The notes: generated from the sequence alone by a model not told the origin. A stretch of DNA of 25,486 bases from Treponema sp. (GCA_031258505.1 JAIRMT010000106.1:1-25486); one strand, 5' to 3'; numbered from the stretch's first letter, positions 7,015-15,117 are shown. Translations and numbers: made by a program.

Positions 7015-7380
7015 CTATTTCTTCTTCCCCGCAACGGTCTTCTTCTTACCCTTGCGAGTTCGTGCGTTAGTGCGCGTCCGTTGCCCTCTCAGCGGCAAAC
7101 CTTTCCGATGCCTCAGTCCCCGATAACACCCAATATCCATGAGTCGCTTGATGTTCAGGGCTATCTCAGTACGTAAACGTCCCTCAACTTTGTAGTCATT
7201 TTCAATGATCTGACGAAGCTCATTAAGTTCTTCGGTTGAAAGATCATTAATCAGCCGTAAAGGATCGAGTTTCGCCTTAACACAAATCTCATCCGCGCTT
7301 GACCTGCCAATCCCGTAGATATAGGTTAACGCGATGTTCGTGTGCTTGTTGGGAAGGTCAATTCCCGCTATACGTGCCAT
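7015..7380 (-). CDS. rpsM: 30S ribosomal protein S13
   Basis: 121 residues starting MARIAGIDLPN, with YIYGIGRSSA and the C-terminal block GLRHRKGLPLRGQRTRTNAR, followed by a lysine-rich tail that reaches the P-site tRNA in known ribosomes. TAGGAG precedes ATG 7380. rpmJ ends 8 bases upstream. Confidence 0.97.
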   Translation of the reverse strand: MARIAGIDLPNKHTNIALTYIYGIGRSSADEICVKAKLDPLRLINDLSTEELNELRQIIENDYKVEGRLRTEIALNIKRLMDIGCYRGLRHRKGLPLRGQRTRTNARTRKGKKKTVAGKKK

Positions 7381-7388
7381 AGTCGCTC

Positions 7389-7502
7389 CTACCCCTGCTT
7401 CTGCTTATGCTTGGAGTTTTGGCAAATGATCCGTATGATCCCATTCCGCTTGATTACCTTACATTTGTCACAAATAGGCTTAACGCTTGTTCGGACTTTC
7501 AT
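7389..7502 (-). CDS. rpmJ: 50S ribosomal protein L36
   Basis: 37 residues beginning MKVRTSVKPICDKCK; ATG 7502, stop TAG at 7389-7391. The zinc site is intact, with C11, C14, C27 and H32, the C+ form. AGGTGGAG precedes the start. Between secY and rpsM many bacteria carry adk, map and infA before rpmJ; here rpmJ alone is present. Confidence 0.95.
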   Translation of the reverse strand: MKVRTSVKPICDKCKVIKRNGIIRIICQNSKHKQKQG

Positions 7503-7594
7503 CTATTTCTCCACCTCTTTCTTTAATCGCCCTTCAAGAGCGGTTTTTTCATATTAAACCAATCCCGGCCACTTCGTCAATGCGCTTCAGTATG

Positions 7595-8923
7595 CTACAG
7601 GTTGCGCCCATGAAGCCGCCCTTTCTTCGTAAGCCCCTCATGATGATGCATCTTGAGAAGACCCTCAACCTGACTCATGGTATCAAGGTCAACGCCAACC
7701 AATATCAGCAGCGATGTGCCGCCCATCAAATACGAAATCGACGATGGGAAGTTAAAGCCCCACTGAATGAACGTAGGGATAATCGCAATAAGCGCGAGAT
7801 ACAACGAACCGGGCAACACAATCCGGTTCAGTATTTTGGTCAGATATTCCTCTATACGTTCCGCCCGAATCCCCGGTATGGAACCACCATTCTCACGGAT
7901 ATTCTTGGCAATCTCAATCGGGTTCAGGCTTACCTGAGTGTAAAAGTACGCGAAGAAGATGATCAACACCACATACAATATGTTGTAAAGCGGCCCTGTA
8001 GGACGCAAAGCCTGAGACACTGCCGCCAGCCACGCCACATTACCGCCAACGGTTGAGGCAATCTGGAGTGGAAAGGTCAGAATCGACGAAGCAAAAATAA
8101 CCGGAATCACACCAGAAGGGTTGATCTTGAAAGGAATGTAGGTGTTGGAAGCGCCATACATACGCCGTCCCACAACCCGTTTCGCGTAATTAACCGGAAT
8201 CTTGCGCTGTCCCTGCTGTTCAAACACCACCAGAGCCACAACACCAACAAAAATCGCCAATACCACAATAACAAACACGAGGTTAAGATCACCGTTTCGC
8301 ACCCGTCCCAGCAGTTCCCATAACGCCTGCGGAAGCCGCGCCACAATGCCTGCGAAAATCAACAGGGATATGCCATTACCAATACCGCGCTTTGTGATCT
8401 GCTCGCCTATCCACATGAGAAACATCGTTCCCACTGTTACAGTGAGCATTGCCAGTATGCTAAACGGAACTATGTTCATGGTTAGAAGGTTTTCCACACT
8501 CCGCGAAATGCTCTGCGCGTACTGGGTAACCGCAAACGCCTGAATAAGACATACCACCACAGTTCCAACGCGCTGGTATGTATGTATCTTCTTCTTGCCG
8601 CCTTCCTCCTGCGAAATCTTTTTCAGACGGGGGAAAACAATCAGCAACAACTGCATGATGATCGACATGGAGATATACGGCATGATCCCCAACATGAATA
8701 CCGAAAAGTTCGAGAACGCGCCACCAGCGAAGAAGTCAAGATAATCAACAATAGCGTTACCGGAATTTTGCTGGGAGAGAAAATATGCGTTCAGTTCCTG
8801 AACATTGATCCCAGGTACGGGGAGCACCGCGCCAATACGAAACACAACCAGCATAAGCACAGTAAAGATGATACGTTCCCGAAGCTCTTTAACCCTGAAA
8901 ATACCAACTAATGGATTAGCCAT
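7595..8923 (-). CDS. secY: Preprotein translocase channel SecY
   Basis: 442 residues with about ten hydrophobic transmembrane helices, starting MANPLVGIFRVKELR. Landmarks include VPGINV after helix 1, the cytoplasmic loop KKISQEEGGKKK, GIGNGISLLIF and ENGGSIPGIRAE. SecY forms the inner-membrane protein-conducting pore with SecE and SecG. AGGAAAG lies before ATG 8923. It follows rplO in the spc operon, and 92 bases without a gene separate it from rpmJ. Confidence 0.98.
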   Translation of the reverse strand: MANPLVGIFRVKELRERIIFTVLMLVVFRIGAVLPVPGINVQELNAYFLSQQNSGNAIVDYLDFFAGGAFSNFSVFMLGIMPYISMSIIMQLLLIVFPRLKKISQEEGGKKKIHTYQRVGTVVVCLIQAFAVTQYAQSISRSVENLLTMNIVPFSILAMLTVTVGTMFLMWIGEQITKRGIGNGISLLIFAGIVARLPQALWELLGRVRNGDLNLVFVIVVLAIFVGVVALVVFEQQGQRKIPVNYAKRVVGRRMYGASNTYIPFKINPSGVIPVIFASSILTFPLQIASTVGGNVAWLAAVSQALRPTGPLYNILYVVLIIFFAYFYTQVSLNPIEIAKNIRENGGSIPGIRAERIEEYLTKILNRIVLPGSLYLALIAIIPTFIQWGFNFPSSISYLMGGTSLLILVGVDLDTMSQVEGLLKMHHHEGLTKKGRLHGRNL

Positions 8924-8973
8924 GTAACTTTCCTATTGTTATTATTTTAAAATCGAAATCCATCGAAATCGCG

Positions 8974-9417
8974 TTACGAAACATCGACAACGCCACCCGC
9001 TTTCTCAATCTTTTCTTTGGCAGCCTTAGATACTGCTCCAACCTTAAAGGTAAGTTTTTTAGAGATATCCCCATGCGCCAGAATCTTAACCAGCGCTTTT
9101 CCCTTAATCAAGCGCTTCGCGGTCAGGCTTGTTACATTAACAAGCTCTCCCTCGTTATACGCCTTTTCTATCATTTCCAAGTTTACTATCTGGACTTCTT
9201 TTTTAAAGGGATAGTTGGAAAAACCACGCTGCGCGAGTCGCCGGTACAGCGGCATCTGTCCACCCTCAAAACCAACGTACGTTTTCCCACCAGAACGCGC
9301 CTTCTGCCCCTTATTGCCCTTACCAGCGGTTGTACCATGTCCTGAACCCTGACCACGACCAACAATCCGTTTACGTTTGCGCGCCCCCGCAGGCGCATGC
9401 AAATCAAAATCATGCAT
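8974..9417 (-). CDS. rplO: 50S ribosomal protein L15
   Basis: 147 residues with the glycine-rich N-terminus typical of L15 (GRGQGSGHGTTAGKGNKGQ, about residues 21-39), FEGGQMPLYRRL and a C-terminal KLTFKVGAVSKAAKEKI. ATG 9417 shares one base with the rpmD stop (TAATG), indicating coupled translation. In the 50-base gap to secY the minus strand carries two direct copies of ATTTCGAT. Confidence 0.97.
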   Translation of the reverse strand: MHDFDLHAPAGARKRKRIVGRGQGSGHGTTAGKGNKGQKARSGGKTYVGFEGGQMPLYRRLAQRGFSNYPFKKEVQIVNLEMIEKAYNEGELVNVTSLTAKRLIKGKALVKILAHGDISKKLTFKVGAVSKAAKEKIEKAGGVVDVS

Positions 9418-9602
9418 TATTTCACTTCCTCCACCGCAACTAGATGTGAAACAACCCGTATCATACCCAGTATGGCGGAACTTGCTTCCTGCTCGCTTGA
9501 TGATCCGATTTTCCTCAAACCAAGCGAGCGAACTGTAGCCCGTTGCTTAGGAAGGGCTCCTATTGTACTGCGTATAAGCCTGATACTAATCTTCTGCGCC
9601 AT
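9417..9602 (-). CDS. rpmD: 50S ribosomal protein L30
   Basis: 61 residues, the normal size for bacterial L30. It contains the typical LIRSTIGALPKQRATVRSLGL helix-loop segment (about residues 9-29) and IRVVSHLVAVEEV at the end. It begins 3 bases after the rpsE stop. Confidence 0.95.
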   Translation of the reverse strand: MAQKISIRLIRSTIGALPKQRATVRSLGLRKIGSSSEQEASSAILGMIRVVSHLVAVEEVK

Positions 9603-9605
9603 TGC

Positions 9606-10139
9606 TTAACCCCATATATCTTTGAGGGCTTTCCCCCGATTTTTGGCCACCATCTTTGCATCCATCATCTTGCTAATACAATCAAACGTAGCCTTCACCA
9701 CATTATACTGACTCGACGCTCCAATAGACTTACTTAGCACATCAGTAACGCCGCCAGCCTCCATGATCGCACGCACTGGCCCGCCCGCAATGATCCCTGT
9801 ACCGGAACACGCGGGTTTCAGCAGAACTCGCGACGCCTTGAAGTTTCCCTCTATTTCGTGAGGAATGGTTCCGCCCTTAATTGGGAACGGCACCAGATTA
9901 CGCTTCGCCTTTTCAACGCTTTTGCGAATAGCCTCAGAAACATCGTTAGCCTTACCAAAACCAAACCCCACGTTTCCCTTACGATCTCCGACCACCGTTA
10001 AAGCGGAAAAGGAAAACCGACGTCCTCCTTTCACTACCTTAGCGGTTCTGTTGAGCTTCACCAGCTTTTCAACAAACTCTTTATCTTTCTCCGGCGAGTT
10101 CCGGTCTCGATCTCTGTCTCTATCGCGTGAATATTCCAT
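9606..10139 (-). CDS. rpsE: 30S ribosomal protein S5
   Basis: 177 residues. The double-stranded-RNA-binding part (KLVKLNRTAKVVKGGRRF, ALTVVGDRKGNVGFGFGKA) and the second domain (GTGIIAGGPVRAIMEAGG) are intact. The first 13 residues contain four Arg-Asp dipeptides in a row before the conserved region, a low-complexity N-terminus not usual in S5. S5 acts in decoding fidelity and mRNA unwinding at the entry site. Confidence 0.96.
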   Translation of the reverse strand: MEYSRDRDRDRDRNSPEKDKEFVEKLVKLNRTAKVVKGGRRFSFSALTVVGDRKGNVGFGFGKANDVSEAIRKSVEKAKRNLVPFPIKGGTIPHEIEGNFKASRVLLKPACSGTGIIAGGPVRAIMEAGGVTDVLSKSIGASSQYNVVKATFDCISKMMDAKMVAKNRGKALKDIWG

Positions 10140-10157
10140 ACTTTTTCCGCTCTCCTC

Positions 10158-10520
10158 TTAAAACGCTACTCCGGCTTTACGCGCCCCATCAGCCATCGCT
10201 TTTACCACTCCATGATAGAGATACCCGTTTCGGTCAAAGACAACCGTCTTGATATTCTTCTCAAGGAGCCGTTTCCCCATGATCTCACCCAACTGAGCGC
10301 CACCTTCCACTGTTGGCTTAATGGCCTTCAACTCGGCTTCGAGCGTTGAGGCTGAAGCCAGTGTGTGTCCCTTTGAGTCATCAATGACCTGCATATACAA
10401 GGCGCGATTGCTCCGCGTAACCGTCATGCGTGGCCGTTCCGCAGTGCCAGATATAAGTTTGCGTATATGCGTCTTTCTCTTGAACCGTTTCCGATCTTTC
10501 TCAATCATCTTTCGCAACAT
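10158..10520 (-). CDS. rplR: 50S ribosomal protein L18
   Basis: 120 residues with the 5S-rRNA-binding core (RMTVTRSNRALYMQVIDD...TLASAST, FDRNGYLYHGVVKAMADGAR). Two starts are possible, ATG 10520 (MLRKMIEKD) and ATG 10508 (MIEKD); neither has a strong ribosome-binding site, so the first four residues are uncertain. It starts 9 bases after the rplF stop. Confidence 0.95.
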   Translation of the reverse strand: MLRKMIEKDRKRFKRKTHIRKLISGTAERPRMTVTRSNRALYMQVIDDSKGHTLASASTLEAELKAIKPTVEGGAQLGEIMGKRLLEKNIKTVVFDRNGYLYHGVVKAMADGARKAGVAF

Positions 10521-10529
10521 AGTTAAAAC

Positions 10530-11069
10530 CTACTTCACGCCGGATTTACCGACTTTCCTTCTGATTTGCTCGTCTTCATAACGAATCCCCTTGCCCTTGT
10601 ATGGTTCAGGCAGGCGGAGTTTACGAATCTCGGAAGCGAATTCCCCGACCCGTTGTTTATCAATCCCGCTTACCACGACCCGTCCATTCGCCTCAATCGC
10701 CACTGACAACCCTTCAGGAATCCCGACTAGGATATCGTTAGAATAACCGAGGATCATGGATAAGACCCTGCCATGCACCTCAGCCCGATACCCAATGCCT
10801 GTTATCACAAGCACTCTGGTGAAACCGGTAGAAACCCCGATCACCATGTTGTTAAGCAGATTGCGATACAGGCCGTGAAAAGCCTTTGTCTGCTTTTCCT
10901 CATTGGCCCTACTTATCACAATCAGGTCACCCTCCGGCTTAAAACTGATAACCGGATGGTATTTTTGCGTCAACTTTCCTTTAGGGCCTTCTACAGAGAT
11001 GACTTCATCACGGAAGCTCACCTTTACCCCAGCCGGAACCCTGACCGGAATTTTTCCGATACGCGACAT
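10530..11069 (-). CDS. rplF: 50S ribosomal protein L6
   Basis: 179 residues in two homologous beta-domains. It begins MSRIGKIPVRVPAGVKV and contains VEGPKGKLTQ and the C-terminal conserved EPYKGKGIRYEDEQIRRKVGK. Usual length, 9 bases after the rpsH stop. Confidence 0.97.
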   Translation of the reverse strand: MSRIGKIPVRVPAGVKVSFRDEVISVEGPKGKLTQKYHPVISFKPEGDLIVISRANEEKQTKAFHGLYRNLLNNMVIGVSTGFTRVLVITGIGYRAEVHGRVLSMILGYSNDILVGIPEGLSVAIEANGRVVVSGIDKQRVGEFASEIRKLRLPEPYKGKGIRYEDEQIRRKVGKSGVK

Positions 11070-11078
11070 ATACGCCCC

Positions 11079-11480
11079 TTACCAAACCGTACAGATAACT
11101 TCGCCGCCGACTTTTTTCTCAGCCGCTTTTTTCCCAGTGGTAACACCAACTGATGTTGAGACAATCAATGTACCATATCCATTAAAAACCCGCGGCATAT
11201 CCTTATAACCGGCATACACACGGCGTCCAGGCTTGGAAACTTTTTCAAGCCCGTGAATAATCGAGATAGACCGGTCATCATACTTAAGAAACACCCGTAT
11301 GATGTTACCACCGTCATCCTGATTTACCTTTTTAAAATTTTTGATATACCCTTCGGTCTTCAGAATCTTTATAACCTCAAGCTTTAATTTAGAGGCAGGG
11401 ATATCAACTTTTTCGTGCTTTGCCATACCGGCATTCCGAATCTTGGTCAGCATATCCGCAATGGGATCAGAAACGCTCAT
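11079..11480 (-). CDS. rpsH: 30S ribosomal protein S8
   Basis: 133 residues, start MSVSDPIADMLTKIRNA. The end STSVGVTTGKKAAEKKVGGEVICTVW (read in parts) is the conserved C-terminal 16S-binding block with the STS...G turn. S8 is a primary 16S binder and the spc-operon repressor in E. coli; no matching operator was identified. Confidence 0.97.
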   Translation of the reverse strand: MSVSDPIADMLTKIRNAGMAKHEKVDIPASKLKLEVIKILKTEGYIKNFKKVNQDDGGNIIRVFLKYDDRSISIIHGLEKVSKPGRRVYAGYKDMPRVFNGYGTLIVSTSVGVTTGKKAAEKKVGGEVICTVW

Positions 11481-11491
11481 ATCCTTTTCTC

Positions 11492-11677
11492 CTACCAGCT
11501 TGATTTAGTAATGCCAGGGATCAGACCTTCGCTCGCCAGCTTGCGGAAGCAAAGACGACACATCTCGAATTTCCGCAGATAACCCCTCGCCCGCCCACAG
11601 ATACGACAGCGATTCACCTTTCTCGTTTTATATTTAGGCGTCCTGAGCGCCTTTATGATCATCGCCTTTCTTGCCAT
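11492..11677 (-). CDS. rpsN: 30S ribosomal protein S14, type Z (zinc)
   Basis: 61 residues, the short form. CRICGRARGYLRKFEMCRLC carries the two CxxC pairs (C24, C27, C40, C43) of the zinc-binding S14, followed by FRKLASEGLIPGITKSSW. It starts 35 bases after the rplE stop, and it is the only S14 visible here. Confidence 0.97.
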   Translation of the reverse strand: MARKAMIIKALRTPKYKTRKVNRCRICGRARGYLRKFEMCRLCFRKLASEGLIPGITKSSW

Positions 11678-11712
11678 GCTACCTCCAGTTTGCGCGTCAA
11701 AATGGCGCGTGT

Positions 11713-12384
11713 TTATTTCCTGAACGGCATTCCGAACTTCGTGAGAAAGGCTTTCGCCTCCGCGTCAGTCCGCGCCGTTGTTACTATTACGATATTAAGC
11801 CCTGATACCCGTTCAATCTTGTCAAAGTCGATCTCCGGGAAAATAATCTGCTCGACAATGCCAAGCGAATAGTTCCCATGACCGTCAAAAGCGTTCTGGT
11901 TCACGCCACGAAAGTCCTTAACACGCGGCAACGCGACGTTAACCAGCCGGTCAAGAAACTCATACATCCTTGCCCCCCGCAGGGTAACCTTCACACCAAT
12001 CTCCTGACCCGCACGAATCTTGAAGTTTGCTATGCTCTTCCGCGCCTTGGTCTTGACTGCTTTTTGTCCGGTGATAAGGGTGAGATCATCAACAGCCGCG
12101 TCCAGCAGTTTTTTATTCTGCAAGGCCTCACCCACACCCATATTCACCACAATCTTCTCAAGCCGTGGGGTCTGCATCTTGGAAGAGTACCCAAACTCCT
12201 TAAACAGCTCCGGAAGAATCTGTTCGCGGTATATCTTTTTAAGACGAGGCTCCATGGCCACTACCGGAGCTTTGGCGTGCGACACTTTCTTCGCCCCACC
12301 CTTTTCTTTCTTTACCTCCGCGCCCCCTGCTGCGTTTGCAACTCCAGACTTCTTCTCGCTTTTTTTCCCTTCGCTCTTTGTCAT
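11713..12384 (-). CDS. rplE: 50S ribosomal protein L5 with N-terminal extension
   Basis: 223 residues when started at ATG 12384, which overlaps the rplX stop as ATGA and has GGAGAGG just upstream. The L5 body begins at about residue 44 (MEPRLKKIYREQILPEL) and matches the normal ~180-residue protein, including NMGVGEA, LITGQKA and the GLNIVIVTTA end. The first ~43 residues are an extra lysine-, alanine- and glycine-rich segment. ATG 12255 (residue 44) would give a standard L5 but has no ribosome-binding site, so the long form is favoured. L5 binds 5S rRNA and contacts P-site tRNA. Confidence 0.93.
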   Translation of the reverse strand: MTKSEGKKSEKKSGVANAAGGAEVKKEKGGAKKVSHAKAPVVAMEPRLKKIYREQILPELFKEFGYSSKMQTPRLEKIVVNMGVGEALQNKKLLDAAVDDLTLITGQKAVKTKARKSIANFKIRAGQEIGVKVTLRGARMYEFLDRLVNVALPRVKDFRGVNQNAFDGHGNYSLGIVEQIIFPEIDFDKIERVSGLNIVIVTTARTDAEAKAFLTKFGMPFRK

Positions 12385-12698
12385 AGCGCCTCTCCACATT
12401 TCCGGCAAACACGAACCTTGACATCCCCGTCCTGCTTAAAACCTATCCGCGTCGGCCCGCATTTTTTACACAGGATCATCACATTGGAACTATGAATCGC
12501 CGCTTCTATCTCGACAATCCCACCTCGATCCTGCTGATTCCGGCGTTTTTTCGCTTTTTTAACAACATTAATACCCTCAATCACCAGCCGGTCTTTATCC
12601 CGCAGGATTTTAAGAATCCGTCCCCGTTTTCCTTTATCCTTGCCAGTGATAACCTCTACCATATCTTCTTTTTTCAACTTAAACTTATGCTGTATCAT
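12381..12698 (-). CDS. rplX: 50S ribosomal protein L24
   Basis: 105 residues starting MIQHKFKLKKEDMVEVITGKD, followed by the KOW motif GKDKGKRGRILKI. The C-terminal half has two CxxC pairs (CKKCGPTRIGF, VCRKCG), as in zinc-ribbon-bearing L24 proteins. ATG 12698 lies eight bases from AAGGAG; ATG 12704 and GTG 12707 just upstream are too close to that site. L24 initiates 50S assembly. Confidence 0.95.
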   Translation of the reverse strand: MIQHKFKLKKEDMVEVITGKDKGKRGRILKILRDKDRLVIEGINVVKKAKKRRNQQDRGGIVEIEAAIHSSNVMILCKKCGPTRIGFKQDGDVKVRVCRKCGEAL

Positions 12699-12713
12699 GC
12701 TCATCACTCCTTT

Positions 12714-13082
12714 TTACAGGACCTCTGGGGCAAGGGAAACGATTTTCATATAATTCTTTTCCCGCAATTCCCGCGCAACCGGCCCGAAAATACGCTTTCC
12801 TTTGGGATTCAGCGTTGCATCAATAATCACGCACGCATTATCATCAAAGCGGATATAGGTACCGTCAGGTCTCCGATACTCCTTGTGGGTTCTCACCACA
12901 ACCGCCTTTTCAACCGTTCCCTTCTTTATATTCGATGTGGGAAGCGCGTCTTTAACCGCCACCACAATGATGTCGCCGATACTGGCATACTTCCGTTTAG
13001 AACCGCCAAGCACCTTTATACACTGAACCAATTTAGCCCCTGAATTGTCAGCAACATTCAGGAACGTTTCCACCTGAATCAT
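12714..13082 (-). CDS. rplN: 50S ribosomal protein L14
   Basis: 122 residues, exactly the family length. It starts MIQVETFLNVADNSGAK and includes GDIIVVAVKDALP, DDNACVIID and RIFGPVARELR. L14 sits at the subunit interface and contacts the 30S body. It is the first gene of the classical spc section, 21 bases after rpsQ with no new promoter visible. Confidence 0.98.
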   Translation of the reverse strand: MIQVETFLNVADNSGAKLVQCIKVLGGSKRKYASIGDIIVVAVKDALPTSNIKKGTVEKAVVVRTHKEYRRPDGTYIRFDDNACVIIDATLNPKGKRIFGPVARELREKNYMKIVSLAPEVL

Positions 13083-13103
13083 TTTTTTCTTCTCCCCACA
13101 CCG

Positions 13104-13367
13104 TTATTGCGCACGTTCCATAATGGTCGCGAGCTTCCAGCACTTCTCTTTACTGATGGGACGACACTCCACAACTCGTACCCGATCCCCTATCTTCGCC
13201 TCATTAGCCTCATCATGCGCCTTCACCTTCTTGATGCGGGTAACATATTTTTTATAAAGCGGATGCAAGGTCATAGTTTCAACCGCGACCACAATAGTTT
13301 TATCCATCTTGTCGCTTTTCACTATCCCCACAAACTCTTTCTTCCTTTTTACATTCTCTTCAGCCAT
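13104..13367 (-). CDS. rpsQ: 30S ribosomal protein S17
   Basis: 87 residues with the OB-fold signature GIVKSDKMDKTIVVAVE, HPLYKKYVTRIKK and GDRVRVVECRPISKEKCW. AAGGAG precedes ATG 13367. A primary 16S-binding assembly protein, 11 bases after rpmC. Confidence 0.97.
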   Translation of the reverse strand: MAEENVKRKKEFVGIVKSDKMDKTIVVAVETMTLHPLYKKYVTRIKKVKAHDEANEAKIGDRVRVVECRPISKEKCWKLATIMERAQ

Positions 13368-13378
13368 GATACTGCTCC

Positions 13379-13591
13379 TTATTTCCCGCCGCTCTGCGCG
13401 CTCTGCGGTTTTTCCTGCTGCCAGATCAGAGTATTGAGCCGCGCGATCTGTCGCCGCATGGTCCGTTTTTGCAGAGGATTCTCCACATGACCGATAACCA
13501 TCTGAAAGCGGAATTCCATATACTTTCTACTCAGCTCATCACGTTTTGCCTTAAGCTCGGATAACGACAAGTTCTTAAACGAGTTCTTCAT
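13379..13591 (-). CDS. rpmC: 50S ribosomal protein L29
   Basis: 70 residues starting MKNSFKNLSLSELKAKRDEL, two long helices with the family motif ENPLQKRTMRRQIARLNTL. ATG 13591 has AGGAAGG at good distance; an upstream TTG at 13609 would overlap the rplP stop. The C-terminus has a short Gln/Ser/Gly tail. Confidence 0.95.
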   Translation of the reverse strand: MKNSFKNLSLSELKAKRDELSRKYMEFRFQMVIGHVENPLQKRTMRRQIARLNTLIWQQEKPQSAQSGGK

Positions 13592-13605
13592 GCTTACAAC
13601 CTTCC

Positions 13606-14034
13606 TCAACCCAACTCAAAATCAGCGCGAGCCACAAACTTTGTTTTGATAGGCAACTTAGCTCCGGCAAGAACCATAGCTTCATCGGCGATTGTTTTTT
13701 CGATACCGCCAATCTCAAACATCACGGTTCCTGGCTTTACCACCGCTACCCAGTATTCAGGAGCGCCCTTGCCTTTACCCATGCGAGTTTCAGCTGGCTT
13801 CTTTGAAAAAGGCTTGTCCGGAAAAATCCGTATCCATATTTGCCCACCACGCTTCACATGCCGGTTCAGAGCAATACGAGCGGCCTCAATCTGCCGGTTC
13901 GTAATCCACTTTGGCTCCAGAGCAACCAAAGCGTAATCGCCAAAAACAACAGTATTCCCCCGCGTGGCGCTTCCTCTCATAGCGCTAACCCCACGCTGTA
14001 CCTTACGATGTTTAACCCGTTTTGGACTTAACAT
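13606..14034 (-). CDS. rplP: 50S ribosomal protein L16
   Basis: 142 residues. MLSPKRVKHRKVQRG, the RGGQIWIRIFPDKP core and ETRMGKGKGAPEYWVAVVKPG are all typical; this last loop reaches the peptidyl-transferase side of the A-site tRNA. It starts only two bases after the rpsC stop. Confidence 0.98.
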   Translation of the reverse strand: MLSPKRVKHRKVQRGVSAMRGSATRGNTVVFGDYALVALEPKWITNRQIEAARIALNRHVKRGGQIWIRIFPDKPFSKKPAETRMGKGKGAPEYWVAVVKPGTVMFEIGGIEKTIADEAMVLAGAKLPIKTKFVARADFELG

Positions 14035-14036
14035 TT

Positions 14037-14741
14037 TTAACTCCTTGTCGAGACCCGTTCACGCCGTTTCCGAACTAGCGCTCCCGCATCTTCCTTCTGT
14101 TCCTTGCCATACTTCATACCGTTGTACACCCATACCTTAACGCCAATAGCGCCAAAGGTAGTATGCGCTTCCGTAAACCCATAATCAATATCCGCCCGCA
14201 AAGTATGGAGCGGGATGCGCCCTTCTTTGGCTTCCTCAGTACGCGACATTTCAGCACCGCCCAGCCGACCAGAAAGCCGTACCTTAACACCCTGTGCGTT
14301 TCCTTTCTTAACCGCGTTTGTTATTGCCTGCTTCATCGTTCTCCTGAACGATGAACGGTTCAAAAGCTGGCGAGCAATACCCTGTGCGATGATCTGCGCG
14401 TTGCTATCCGCGTTACGAATCTCTTTAATTTTTATCTGAATCTTCTTGGCAACGTACTTTTGCAGTTCAGCGCCAATTTTCTCGATATTCGCACCTTTTG
14501 TCCCAATGATAACACCCGGACGAGCCGTATGAATCGTAACCGTGATGCGCTGGGGATGCCGGATAATCTCAAGCTCGGCAACATCCGCGCCTTTGGTTTC
14601 CGGCATAGCCATGATGAGTTTACGTAACTTCAAATCTTCGTGAAGCGTATCCGCGTATTCTCTAGGGTCCACATACCATCGTGATCCCCACGTCTTGTTG
14701 ATACCCAGCCGTAACCCAACAGGATTAACTTTTTGTCCCAC
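14037..14741 (-). CDS. rpsC: 30S ribosomal protein S3
   Basis: 234 residues from GTG 14741 (MGQKVNPVGLRLGINK, the universal S3 N-terminus), with AAAAGGA upstream. An in-frame ATG at 14780 would add an unusual 13 residues within rplV. It contains a type II KH domain (GVIIGTKGANIEKI) and the S3 C-terminal domain (VRLSGRLGGAEMSRTE). The start overlaps rplV by 17 bases, so the two are probably coupled. Confidence 0.96.
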   Translation of the reverse strand: MGQKVNPVGLRLGINKTWGSRWYVDPREYADTLHEDLKLRKLIMAMPETKGADVAELEIIRHPQRITVTIHTARPGVIIGTKGANIEKIGAELQKYVAKKIQIKIKEIRNADSNAQIIAQGIARQLLNRSSFRRTMKQAITNAVKKGNAQGVKVRLSGRLGGAEMSRTEEAKEGRIPLHTLRADIDYGFTEAHTTFGAIGVKVWVYNGMKYGKEQKEDAGALVRKRRERVSTRS

Positions 14742-15105
14742 TTTCCTTTTCCGCCTTTTTAGTTTCGTCGATAACAACACTAATGTGACACATTCGTTTC
14801 AGAAGCATATCCGCCCGTCCACGAGCGCGAAACCATACTCGTTTCATACGCGCACTTTCGTCGATCAACACTTCCTTGACATACAGCATATCTTCCTCGA
14901 GTCGCTTATTTTGCACCAGTGCATTAGAAGCCGCTGATTTTACCGTTTTTCTGATAAGCCGAGCGCCTTTGTGAGGCATATTCTCAAGCATCGCCATAAC
15001 TTCAGGATACGATTTTGACCGTATCAGGTTCGCCACTGGCCTGAGCTTAAACGGGGACGCGATAAGATATTTGCTCACCGCCCGATAACCACTTTTTGTC
15101 TTCAT
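14725..15105 (-). CDS. rplV: 50S ribosomal protein L22
   Basis: 126 residues with the L22 helix-hairpin pattern: SPFKLRPVANLIRSK, KGARLIRKTVKSAASNAL and the long beta-hairpin MKRVWFRARGRADMLLKRMCHISVV, which lines the exit tunnel (macrolide region). The C-terminal tail is lysine/glutamate-rich. Confidence 0.96.
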   Translation of the reverse strand: MKTKSGYRAVSKYLIASPFKLRPVANLIRSKSYPEVMAMLENMPHKGARLIRKTVKSAASNALVQNKRLEEDMLYVKEVLIDESARMKRVWFRARGRADMLLKRMCHISVVIDETKKAEKESGTKS

Positions 15106-15117
15106 TTCCTTATCCCG

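Noticed and set aside
7503..7594. Hidden infA or other small gene between secY and rpmJ
   Set aside because: Only 92 bases, no start with ribosome-binding site and no conserved residues; a weak hairpin CGCTC/GGGCG lacks a T-run on the minus strand.
12385..12408. Longer L5 starting at 12408
   Set aside because: ATG 12384 has GGAGAGG and ATGA coupling; the extra eight residues would start inside rplX without a ribosome-binding site.
11878..12495. 205-codon plus-strand ORF
   Set aside because: Antisense to rplE and rplX with no start signal.
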